From a bacterium (GTDB lineage Bacteria > Patescibacteriota > Gracilibacteria > JAHISY01): DNA of 58,393 nucleotides. The translations under genes were made by a program, and so were the position numbers. The stretch lies in the NCBI GenBank assembly GCA_021779375.1, contig JAJYAT010000007.1, positions 1-58,393 of the forward strand, in the 5' to 3' direction. This document shows, piece by piece, positions 7,751 through 14,899 of the stretch; within the stretch, counting starts at the first letter, position 1; every line of letters starts with the position of its first letter. The notes below the pieces were generated by a model, which had not been told where the DNA came from, did not search any database, and was given only the letters and a program-made list of their open reading frames with translations.

Positions 7751-8577
7751 TCTTCGACTTCCACACGCACACTCGACAACAAGACGGCGCGAATTCTGCG
7801 CGTGAAATGATTGAGGCGGCGATTGCAAAAGGCGTCGCGATTCTCGGAATTTCCGAACACGCGCCGCGGCTGCCAGGCTACCGCTATGCCGATGATCCAA
7901 TCGGTGAGGTGCGCGGACTTCAGGGCTGGTCAGAATTTCTGGCGGAAATCGATCAACTGAAAATTGAATACGCCGACCGAATCGAAATTCTCAAAGGCTG
8001 TGAGGTGGACTGGCTCGGCGAAGAGAATTTGGATTGGGTGAAAAAACTAATTACCGACGGTGATTTCGACTACACGATTGGCTCCGTGCATTTCCTCGGT
8101 CGCTGGGGCTTCGACTACCTGAAAGACTGGGAAAGCGGTTACAAAAAATTTAAAAACATTGAGGCAATTTATCGCGAGTATTTTCTCGAATACGCGCGCA
8201 TGGTGCGCTCGGGCTTGTTCGACATCGCGGGTCACCTCGATCTCATCAAAAAATTTAACGACCAATTTCCGCTGCCTGAAAATTCCAACATTTTAGAATT
8301 GGCGGAGCCAGCTTTTGTCGCTTTAGAAAATTCCAAAATGGTGCTCGAAATTTCTTCTGCTGGTCTGACGAAACCTTGTCAGGAATGGTATCCAGCGCTT
8401 GAGCTACTGAAGATGGCGCACAGTCGCGGAATTCCGATTACCTTTAATTCCGACGCGCACTCGGTGAATCGCATCGCCGAGAATTTCGCCGCCGCTCAAG
8501 ATTTCGCGAAGTCGGCGGGATATTCAGCCGTCACGATTTTTCACGCGAGTGGCGCGCGCGAGTCAGTTAAAATCTAA
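7747..8577 (+). CDS. hisK: Histidinol-phosphatase, PHP family
   Basis: Dephosphorylates histidinol phosphate. PHP-superfamily metal ligands are all visible: DFHTHTRQQDG (HxH), SEHAP, GSVHFLG, GHLDLIKKF and NSDAHSV near the C-terminus. 276 residues, typical of the HisK/HisJ branch rather than of PolC PHP domains. The ATGA overlap with hisC and the order hisC-hisK support the pathway role. The gene is followed 2 bases later by ribE, so the histidine and riboflavin genes share one transcript. Confidence 0.9.
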   Translation: MIFDFHTHTRQQDGANSAREMIEAAIAKGVAILGISEHAPRLPGYRYADDPIGEVRGLQGWSEFLAEIDQLKIEYADRIEILKGCEVDWLGEENLDWVKKLITDGDFDYTIGSVHFLGRWGFDYLKDWESGYKKFKNIEAIYREYFLEYARMVRSGLFDIAGHLDLIKKFNDQFPLPENSNILELAEPAFVALENSKMVLEISSAGLTKPCQEWYPALELLKMAHSRGIPITFNSDAHSVNRIAENFAAAQDFAKSAGYSAVTIFHASGARESVKI

Positions 8578-8579
8578 AA

Positions 8580-9167
8580 ATGTTCACAGGCATTATTACC
8601 GAACTCGGCGAAGTCAAAAAAATTTTTTGTGATGGCGAAAACACAGCTTTCACGATTGCTGCGCCGAAGACTGCGCGTACTTTGAAAATAGGTGATTCCA
8701 TCGCGATTAATGGCGCGTGCCACACAGTCGTCCAGAAAATTAAAAATACTTTCGTCGTCGAGTCGATGCCGGAGACTTTGCGCCGGACGAATTTCGGCGA
8801 TTTCAAAATCGGTTCGCAGGTAAATCTGGAGCGACCGGTCGGTGTGTCGGGTAGCTTCGACGGTCACTTCGTTTCGGGTCACGTCGACGGAGTGGCGACG
8901 ATTCTTACAATTAAAAAGGACAAGAATTCCAAAATTTTCACACTTGCGCTGCCGAAAAATCTGAATAGGTTCGTAGTTGAAAAGGGTTCCATTTCGCTCG
9001 ACGGCATTTCGCTTACAGTCATCTCGATTCACAGCAATAAAATTGAAGTCGGGATTATCCCGCACACCCTGCAAGAAACGAATTTGGGAATCAGAAAAGT
9101 TGGCGAGCGCGTGAATGTTGAGGCGGACTTACTTGCCAAACATGTTGCGAAATTAATTCGAAAATGA
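8580..9167 (+). CDS. ribE: Riboflavin synthase, alpha chain
   Basis: Dismutates two 6,7-dimethyl-8-ribityllumazine molecules to riboflavin. 195 residues made of two homologous lumazine-binding barrels: MFTGIITELGEV starts the first, and VNLERPVGVSGSFDGHFVSGHVDG leads to the second (from about residue 95; ISLDGISLTV, IPHTLQETNLG). The start follows the hisK stop by 2 bases and the end overlaps ribH by ATGA. No FMN riboswitch precedes it, as expected for an internal cistron. RibA/B/D are not in the window. Confidence 0.94.
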   Translation: MFTGIITELGEVKKIFCDGENTAFTIAAPKTARTLKIGDSIAINGACHTVVQKIKNTFVVESMPETLRRTNFGDFKIGSQVNLERPVGVSGSFDGHFVSGHVDGVATILTIKKDKNSKIFTLALPKNLNRFVVEKGSISLDGISLTVISIHSNKIEVGIIPHTLQETNLGIRKVGERVNVEADLLAKHVAKLIRK

Positions 9168-9580
9168 AATTTGCCATCATTACATCGCGATTTGCCGAAA
9201 AGGCGGGGAATTCCCTTGAGATTCTGAACGCGAGCTGCGAGCAAAAATTGCGCGAACTGAAAGTTGATTTCGAAAAGTTCACCGTCCCGGGTGCTTTCGA
9301 AATTCCCACACTCGCCAAGCAAATTCTGCTTACCAAGAAATTCGATGGCGTCATCGCGCTCGGTGTCGTCGTGCGTGGTGAGACGGCGCACTTCGATTTT
9401 GTCGCCGGGAATTGTGCTCGTAAATTAGCTGACCTCGGAGTCGAATTCGCACAGCCCGTGATTTTCGGCGTGCTGACGACCGAGACGACCGCGCAGGCGC
9501 TGGCGCGCGCGGCGCGCGGCGCGGAGTTTGCGACGGCGGCTTTTGAGCTCGCACACGAACTTGCTAAAATCCGCGCGTGA
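9164..9580 (+). CDS. ribH: 6,7-dimethyl-8-ribityllumazine synthase
   Basis: Condenses the butanone phosphate and ribitylamino-uracil precursors and forms icosahedral or pentameric shells in relatives. 138 residues, slightly short. Family marks: FTVPGAFEIPTLAKQIL, GVVVRGETAHFDFVAG (catalytic His) and PVIFGVLTTETTAQAL. It is coupled to ribE by overlap at the start and to pgk by GTGA at the end. The 3' end carries an internal GCTAAAAT promoter box for pgk. Confidence 0.93.
   Translation: MKFAIITSRFAEKAGNSLEILNASCEQKLRELKVDFEKFTVPGAFEIPTLAKQILLTKKFDGVIALGVVVRGETAHFDFVAGNCARKLADLGVEFAQPVIFGVLTTETTAQALARAARGAEFATAAFELAHELAKIRA
9563..9570 (+). promoter_or_regulatory. GCTAAAAT box for a leaderless pgk transcript
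   Basis: The box is inside the last codons of ribH. TAAAAT ends 6 bases before the pgk GTG, so initiation would fall at the start codon. It would let pgk be made separately from the his-rib transcript. Confidence 0.55.
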
Positions 9581-10755
9581 ATCTGAGAACACTGCGTGAT
9601 GCCGAAAACCTGTCCGGAAAAAGAGTTTTGGTGCGCGTCGATTTTGATGTTCCGATTGAAAATGGCGTGGTTATAAATGCTTCACGCATTCAGGCTGCGC
9701 TGCCGACGCTCGAATTTCTCCGCTCTGTCAGCGCAAAAATAATTCTTCTTGCGCATCTCGGTCGTCCCAAAAGCGTTGCTGATAAAAATTTACGGCTCGA
9801 TCCAGTCGCAGTGAGCTTGTCCGAGCTGCTCGGAATTCCAGTCAAAAAACTAGACGACTGCGTTGGTGTTTCAGTTGAGGTTGAAATTGCAAAAATGCAG
9901 CCGGGCGAAATAATCTTGCTTGAGAATACGCGCTTCCACGCAGGCGAAGAAAAAAATGATCCTGAGTTTGTTGCTGAGCTTGCGCGTCTCGGCGAAGTCT
10001 TCGTGAATGACGCTTTTGCTACCGCGCATCGGGCGCACGCTTCCAATTTCGGCGTTGCGCAAATTTTGCCGAGTTTCGCTGGATTCTCGCTCGAAAAAGA
10101 AGTTCAAAGCTTGTCGTCAGTTTTATTAAGTCCGAAAAAACCGCTTGTCGTGATTTTGGGTGGTGCGAAGATTGACACGAAGATTGGCGTGCTACGCCAA
10201 TTCGTCACGCTCGCTGACACGATTCTCCTCGGCGGTGGTCTCGCGAACACTTTTCTCGCGGCACAAAATTTCGCAGTCGGCGCGAGCCTGTACGAGCCGG
10301 AAAAATTAGAAACGGCGCGCGAGATTCTGGCGTTGGCGGAGAAATTCGGCTGCCGCATCGTGCTGCCGAGTGACGCCGTTTGTGCGCCGGACTTCGATTC
10401 GCCGAGCCAAACATTCGCGACTGCGGCAATTCCCGCAGAGCAAAAAATGCTCGACCTCGGGGCGGAATCAATGCGTCAATTTTCCGAGATTATTCAAAAT
10501 GCCGGAACAGTCGTCTGGAACGGACCGGTCGGAGTTTTCGAACAGCCAGCTTTCGCTGCGGGCACGCACGCGATTATCACCGCTTGCGCCGCGACATCGG
10601 TGGACACGATTTTAGGTGGTGGCGACACGCTCGCTGCGCTCGCGCAATTCGCAATCCCGCTCACCAAATTCACGCACGTCTCGACGGGCGGTGGAGCGAT
10701 GCTCGAATTACTCGAAAACAAAAAACTGCCCGCACTCGCAATTCTCGAAAAATAA
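9577..10755 (+). CDS. pgk: Phosphoglycerate kinase
   Basis: Glycolytic enzyme that makes ATP from 1,3-bisphosphoglycerate. 392 residues, the usual length. N-domain substrate residues: RVDFDVPIENG, LLAHLGRP, ENTRFHAGEEKNDPEF, NDAFATAHRAHAS. C-domain nucleotide residues: GGAKIDTKIGVL, WNGPVGVFE, GGGDTLAAL, STGGGAMLELL. The start is GTG, overlapping the ribH stop. The GCTAAAAT box 6 bases upstream supports this start over any internal ATG. The gene faces the HU gene with 8 bases between them. Confidence 0.96.
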   Translation: MNLRTLRDAENLSGKRVLVRVDFDVPIENGVVINASRIQAALPTLEFLRSVSAKIILLAHLGRPKSVADKNLRLDPVAVSLSELLGIPVKKLDDCVGVSVEVEIAKMQPGEIILLENTRFHAGEEKNDPEFVAELARLGEVFVNDAFATAHRAHASNFGVAQILPSFAGFSLEKEVQSLSSVLLSPKKPLVVILGGAKIDTKIGVLRQFVTLADTILLGGGLANTFLAAQNFAVGASLYEPEKLETAREILALAEKFGCRIVLPSDAVCAPDFDSPSQTFATAAIPAEQKMLDLGAESMRQFSEIIQNAGTVVWNGPVGVFEQPAFAAGTHAIITACAATSVDTILGGGDTLAALAQFAIPLTKFTHVSTGGGAMLELLENKKLPALAILEK

Positions 10756-10763
10756 TTCGAAAA

Positions 10764-11039
10764 CTAACGGATGGAATCCTTCAAAGTTTTGCCGGCGCGA
10801 AAGGCGGGCACTTTGAGTGCCGGGATTTCGATCCGCTGAGTCGGATCGCGCGGACTGACTCCGGAACGCGCGGCGCGTTTGCTCACGCGAAAAGTCCCGA
10901 AACCGGTGACAGTCACGTTGTTGCCCTTCTTGAGCTCGACGGTAATCGTCGCGACCAGACCTTCCAAAACTTCGGCGACGAGCCGTTTACTCAAACCGAG
11001 CCGCTCGGCGAGCGCGTCGATGAGTTCTTGACGATTCAT
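10764..11039 (-). CDS. hup: HU/IHF-type DNA-binding protein
   Basis: Nucleoid protein that bends DNA as a dimer. 91 residues with the full HU fold: MNRQELIDALAERLGLSKR (dimer helices), a long beta-arm region GFGTFRVSKRAAR...GVSPRDPTQRIEIPA, and C-terminal VPAFRAGKTLKDSIR. The arm tip retains Arg-Asp-Pro, where the intercalating proline sits. It is monocistronic on the minus strand between pgk and the kinase gene. The upstream region holds ACCTCCTT on the coding strand, the complement of a Shine-Dalgarno site, so it is not a ribosome site. Confidence 0.95.
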   Translation of the reverse strand: MNRQELIDALAERLGLSKRLVAEVLEGLVATITVELKKGNNVTVTGFGTFRVSKRAARSGVSPRDPTQRIEIPALKVPAFRAGKTLKDSIR

Positions 11040-11090
11040 CGAAGGAGGTTAATTGTCCCAATTTTGGGCGACAAAAATTCAAAATGCAAA

Positions 11091-11843
11091 TTACGCGACC
11101 TGCCAATTCGTGATTGTGTCGCTGCCGCGGATTTCCGTGTCCGGGAAGAGTGGCGCGACTTTTCCCCAGATCGCGCTCGCGACTTCTTTGATGGGTTGAT
11201 TCGCGTTCACTTTTTCCCAGTCGTATTTTTTCGCTAATTTCAAAAAACTGGCGCGCGCTTTCGCAATCAGTCGGTCGCTGGATTCGTGCAGGTGGACTTT
11301 TTCTTTGCCAATCAAGAAGCGCTCACCGTCAATCAAAACCTCAAGGTCGGGTTTTTGTAAAAATTTATTGACGCTTTCGAGCCAGTCGAGATCGGCACCT
11401 TTGGCAGCTCCCCAGGCGAGTCCGGTGCCGGTGTAATCTTCGGCGACAATCGAAATTCCGCTCGCGAGCTTGCGACGAATCTGCGGGTCGAATTGATAAC
11501 GATTCAGTGAATACCACATTTGCAGCTCTTCCTCGCTGACTTTTTGCCTGAGCTCTGGAGTCGAGATGGGTTGCCGCCGGAAGGAAATCGCGGGTTTGCG
11601 TTTCGGATTCGGTCGGCGCACTTTCGTCCCTTCGAAAAACTCAATCATCGATTGGACGCTGTGCCGTTGTTTGCCGCGCAGGATTTCATTCAGCATTTTG
11701 CCGGTCGGATCGAGATCGTAGAGCGGATATTTGAAATACTCGACGCGCACGCCGCGCCCAATCAGTCGCTGTACCAAGAGCGAAGTTTGGGTGCTTTTGC
11801 CAATGTTATTAATTCCGTAAACGGCGATAAATTTTCCACGCAT
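11091..11843 (-). CDS. tmk: Thymidylate-kinase-like P-loop kinase
   Basis: Probably phosphorylates dTMP to dTDP. 250 residues, about 40 more than usual. The P-loop is GINNIGKST (the usual form is GxDGxGKST), followed by a Lys/Tyr-rich substrate region (FKYPLYDLDPTGKML). The lid and DR-type region appear as NRYQFDPQIRRKL...VAEDYTGTGLAWG, and DLEVLIDGE is the core strand. The extra length lies around residues 70-110 (RRPNPKRKPAISFRRQP), a basic insert. TAAAAT lies 9 bases before the ATG. It could act on another nucleoside monophosphate, because the P-loop and insert are atypical. Confidence 0.75.
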   Translation of the reverse strand: MRGKFIAVYGINNIGKSTQTSLLVQRLIGRGVRVEYFKYPLYDLDPTGKMLNEILRGKQRHSVQSMIEFFEGTKVRRPNPKRKPAISFRRQPISTPELRQKVSEEELQMWYSLNRYQFDPQIRRKLASGISIVAEDYTGTGLAWGAAKGADLDWLESVNKFLQKPDLEVLIDGERFLIGKEKVHLHESSDRLIAKARASFLKLAKKYDWEKVNANQPIKEVASAIWGKVAPLFPDTEIRGSDTITNWQVA

Positions 11844-11889
11844 CGGACACCCATTTTACTCGAAAAATTTGGTGCGCGGAAAATTAAAT

Positions 11890-13602
11890 TTAAATACTCT
11901 CCGCATAGGCGCTCGCTCCCGTCACGCGCAACATGAGCACACGGTAAATCGTCTCGGCGACCTCAGCGCGCGTCACGCCACTCGTTCCTTCAAACAAGTT
12001 CGAATCGAGCGGGAAGATATTTTTGAGCTTCGAATAATTCGCGAAGGCCGAATACCAGTCATCCGCTGGGACATCCGGGTAGGGATTTTCGCTCACACTA
12101 TCGGGCGAGATGCCTGCCGAGAAGAGCAGAATTTTCAAATACTCGGCGCGATTAATCGTGTTGCTTGGGCGGAAAGTGCTGTCAGGATAGCCATTCGCGA
12201 TTCCGTGCATGACGGCTGTTCCGACGAAGTTGGCGTACCACTGCTGATCACTGGTATCTTTGAAGCCGAGTGCCGGGTTTTGGTCCATGGCAATTCCAAA
12301 TCCCAGAATCAACATTTTGAGTGCCTCGACACGATTCACGGTTTTATTTGGTTTGAAAGTACCATCATCATATCCGCCAATAATTCCATTGTCCTTCAGA
12401 TATTTAATGGCTTTGGCGTTTGGATGGGTTGAGTCGACGTCGCTAAAGATTTTTTCAGCACTAATTGTCTCGACAACTTCCGGTGTCTCGACGACCTCCG
12501 GAGTTTCTGTGGTTAAGTTGGTGTTAGTGACAGTGTTAGTGTTAGTGTTGGTCTCAGTCTCAGTGGTAGCCGTGTCCGCGGCATTGTCAGTAGCGTCCGG
12601 CGTCGTGACGGTGGCGGAAGTATCAGCAACAGTCGTGGTCGTGACGGTTTCCGTGCTTATGTTCGTAGCCGCATCGGTCGTCGTGGTTGTGGTTGTCGTT
12701 GTTTCGCTCGCGTGGAGATCGCTCGGAGTTGTATTGCCAGAAGTGTCCGTGACCAGATAACGCTGCACCCAGAGCATCGGATTGATGGTATTCGCGATGG
12801 CTCCCGCCTGACCGATGCCAGCCGACACGCCGTCGAAGAAGCTCACACCGGCGGCAGCGCAGTCTGCGCTCGTAAATGGCCACCAGGGATGCCACGGCGC
12901 GCTGTCTTTGTCGATTTGAAAATGTAGATGGGGCGTGGTCGAAGTGCCGCTGCTGCCGGACTGACCGATGACTTGACCGCGCGTCACGATGTCGCCGACA
13001 TTCACATTCGTCGCGGAGAGATGACCGTAAGCCGAATAAAGCGTGACGGTTTCATTGCTGTCGAGACTTGGCACATTGGGGTGTTTGATGACGATGTGCA
13101 TGCCGAAGCCGCTCGAAGCCGCCGCGACTTTCACGACCTTACCATTCGCGACGGCGTGGACGGGTGTGCCGGTCGGCGTGCGAATATCGACGGCGAGATG
13201 ACTGCCCTGATATTCCTTGCTGCCGGATTCGTAGCTGCCCATGTACGGCACAGCGTAGGTCACCAATTTGTTGGCGAGATTTTTGTCAGCTTTCCAATTC
13301 AAATCCGCGACCATCACGCCGAAAGCCGCCGGATCATAATTCGGCAGAGGAATCATTTTGTCGAGCGGAATCTGCGCTGCGAGTAAAGTCGAGCGACCGC
13401 CGACATCGGTCCAGTCGGGGACTTCCGTAATCGGTAAGCTCGTCCCGTCGAAGGGTGCGGGCTGCTCGAGATCGAGAACCGAAGCCATGAAATTCCCGGT
13501 CGATTCACCGAAGATGCCGACGACTGCGGTAATTACGAGTGTGACCGCGAGAGCATTTAGCGCGTGCTTATGGGCGCGGTAAAAGTTCCAAAAGTTTTGC
13601 AT
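11890..13602 (-). CDS. Secreted M23 peptidase with SLH repeats
   Basis: Envelope protein of 570 residues. Residues about 12-32 form a signal/anchor helix. An M23 (LytM/Gly-Gly endopeptidase) domain follows with all zinc residues: HLAVDIRTP (HxxxD), YGHLS and PHLHF (HxH), so peptidoglycan cleavage is likely. A Thr/Asn-rich linker (about residues 300-375, many TT/NT/VET repeats) leads to three SLH modules (FSDVDSTHPNAKAIKYL, FKDTSDQQWYANFV, YPDVPADDWYSAFA), which anchor proteins to cell-wall polymers in S-layer bacteria. The linker DNA is low-complexity and carries GTGTTAGT units like those before frr. An ATTAAA/TTTAAT box ends 8 bases before the ATG. Confidence 0.9.
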   Translation of the reverse strand: MQNFWNFYRAHKHALNALAVTLVITAVVGIFGESTGNFMASVLDLEQPAPFDGTSLPITEVPDWTDVGGRSTLLAAQIPLDKMIPLPNYDPAAFGVMVADLNWKADKNLANKLVTYAVPYMGSYESGSKEYQGSHLAVDIRTPTGTPVHAVANGKVVKVAAASSGFGMHIVIKHPNVPSLDSNETVTLYSAYGHLSATNVNVGDIVTRGQVIGQSGSSGTSTTPHLHFQIDKDSAPWHPWWPFTSADCAAAGVSFFDGVSAGIGQAGAIANTINPMLWVQRYLVTDTSGNTTPSDLHASETTTTTTTTTDAATNISTETVTTTTVADTSATVTTPDATDNAADTATTETETNTNTNTVTNTNLTTETPEVVETPEVVETISAEKIFSDVDSTHPNAKAIKYLKDNGIIGGYDDGTFKPNKTVNRVEALKMLILGFGIAMDQNPALGFKDTSDQQWYANFVGTAVMHGIANGYPDSTFRPSNTINRAEYLKILLFSAGISPDSVSENPYPDVPADDWYSAFANYSKLKNIFPLDSNLFEGTSGVTRAEVAETIYRVLMLRVTGASAYAESI

Positions 13603-13663
13603 TTTTTTGTATTAAAATTTGTTTTGGTTTTTATAAATCCGTCTATTTTACCATCTTTCCCCT

Positions 13664-14104
13664 TTGAAATCAATCTACCAAACCGGCGATGCGGAGGCGA
13701 CGGAGACACTCGGTGAGTCGCTCGCCCCTAGGCTTCGCGGGCAAAAAGTTTTTCTCTTCGGCGATCTCGGTCTCGGCAAGACGACTTTTCTGCGCGGGCT
13801 CGCGCGCGGTCTTGGCATCCAATCCAAAATTAAATCTCCGACTTTCGTCGGCGAACATGTCCACCAAATTTCTACTGACGAGAAATTAATTCACCTCGAT
13901 CTGTATCGTGCCGAATCTTTGGAAGTCGAGAAAATCGAACGCTTGCAAGAATTATTCGCTTCGCGAGACACAGTCGTGGTCGAATGGAGTGAGCGTCTGC
14001 CGAAAAAACTTCTCCCCAAAAAAAGAATCGAACTACGATTTAGCGAGCTGAAGAGTGAGGGGAGGAAGATTAGATTTGTAAAGTTACCCCAACAGCAAAG
14101 CTAA
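13664..14104 (+). CDS. tsaE: tRNA threonylcarbamoyladenosine ATPase TsaE
   Basis: ATPase that works with TsaB/TsaD in the t6A37 modification of tRNA. 146 residues with Walker A GDLGLGKTTFLRGLARGLG, SPTFVGEHV (switch region) and HLDLYRAESLEVEKI...VVVEWSERLP (Walker B-like and the conserved W-E/P tail). The start is TTG, preceded by a C/T-rich stretch with no Shine-Dalgarno site; no ATG fits the conserved N-terminus. Its last 21 bases overlap the end of a convergent small gene, which may have been placed here secondarily. Confidence 0.92.
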   Translation: MKSIYQTGDAEATETLGESLAPRLRGQKVFLFGDLGLGKTTFLRGLARGLGIQSKIKSPTFVGEHVHQISTDEKLIHLDLYRAESLEVEKIERLQELFASRDTVVVEWSERLPKKLLPKKRIELRFSELKSEGRKIRFVKLPQQQS

Positions 14105-14404
14105 GGCAGCAACTAAAAGCAATCCTGTTGAGATAATGTTGGCAATCATTCCGATTCGCGTGTGTTCTTCTTGAATTCTTAGGGATGCTTCTTGTGCGCT
14201 TGTTTGGTCCAGAGTGCATTTTTCTATGAGAGTGACCTCGTTACCACACGCATCACAAATAAAAAAACTGTTCCCTGCGGCTGGTCCACCTGAGCGTCCA
14301 GCGTCAATATGAAATTTCCATTGATGTTTACAGTTGTCGAATTTGCTGACGCCTTCGAATGTGTCCATGATTATTTTTTGATTAGCTAATTTTATTCTCG
14401 CCAC
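14084..14404 (-). CDS. Small membrane protein with a Cys pair (purL-tail cargo B)
   Basis: 106 residues from a GTG; an internal ATG (MDTFEGVSK) is an alternative start. The body holds CKHQWKFH and FFICDACGNEV, a probable metal-binding Cys/His set, and ends in a strongly hydrophobic helix (GMIANIISTGLLLVAALALLLG), so it is a tail-anchored membrane protein. The GTG lies inside a decayed duplicate of the purL 3' end, at exactly the position where the next cargo gene starts in the intact purL end. AT-rich composition and unusual codons suggest acquisition. No family is recognised. Confidence 0.7.
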   Translation of the reverse strand: MARIKLANQKIIMDTFEGVSKFDNCKHQWKFHIDAGRSGGPAAGNSFFICDACGNEVTLIEKCTLDQTSAQEASLRIQEEHTRIGMIANIISTGLLLVAALALLLG

Positions 14405-14514
14405 ATCTTCCTAAAACTCTCCTCCTAGATTTTCTCCCAATCGTGGCGCGGCTTGGAATTAACCGCGCCGACTTTCGCAATTTTCACGCCAAGTTTTGTC
14501 GCGAGTGTTTTTTT
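14392..14514 (-). pseudogene. Duplicate of the purL 3' end (decayed)
   Basis: About 121 bases align without gaps to the last 121 bases of purL (14887-15007) with 15 differences (about 88% identical). The encoded tail is still readable (TLATKLGVKIAKVGAV...EESFRKMWRE) and most differences are synonymous, but one Trp codon has become TAG. The copies therefore diverged under selection, probably in two lineages, before this one decayed. The homology ends abruptly near 14514. It lies 62 bases downstream of cargo gene A. Confidence 0.85.
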
Positions 14515-14575
14515 TAACCTCGATTTGGTGCATTTTATGAACTGATATTAAGTGTTATTGGGGCAGCTATTTTTA

Positions 14576-14899
14576 TTATACAATTTCTATTGTTTCGATT
14601 TTTTCAACTTTTGATTTTGAGCTTGTGAAGCCAAATAAATGTGTTTTTTCTATAATTTGAAAGAAGCTTGGGTCTTCGTCTATAAACTCAAGAACGTAAT
14701 TATTTCCCAGTTCATATCTTGTCGCATCGTGACCAAATTCATCTTTGGGGTCAGCTTTGTAAAAAAATCTTTCTTGTATCGTGAAAGTCTTGCCGTTTAT
14801 TTTAATGCGGTCATTTTCTTTTAATCGTAGCAATCCTTTGGTCAATCCTTTATTCATATCATTAGCTGATGATTTAATCGTAACAATTATTCTCTCCAC
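14576..14899 (-). CDS. Small hypothetical protein, DUF4178-like (purL-tail cargo A)
   Basis: 107 residues. The GTG start overlaps the last codons and stop of purL (purL ends at 14887), so it is coupled to purL. The sequence (LKENDRIKINGKTFTIQERFFY, then YELGNNYVLEFIDEDPSFFQII) has the strand pattern of DUF4178-like small beta domains, a resemblance by eye only. It is much more AT-rich than purL. It sits between the intact purL tail and a second, decayed purL tail, which marks it as inserted cargo. Confidence 0.75.
   Translation of the reverse strand: MERIIVTIKSSANDMNKGLTKGLLRLKENDRIKINGKTFTIQERFFYKADPKDEFGHDATRYELGNNYVLEFIDEDPSFFQIIEKTHLFGFTSSKSKVEKIETIEIV

Noticed and set aside
11038-11052. 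Shine-Dalgarno site GAAGGAGGTT on the plus strand
   Set aside because: No plus-strand gene starts after it. For the minus-strand HU gene it is the complement of a ribosome site.
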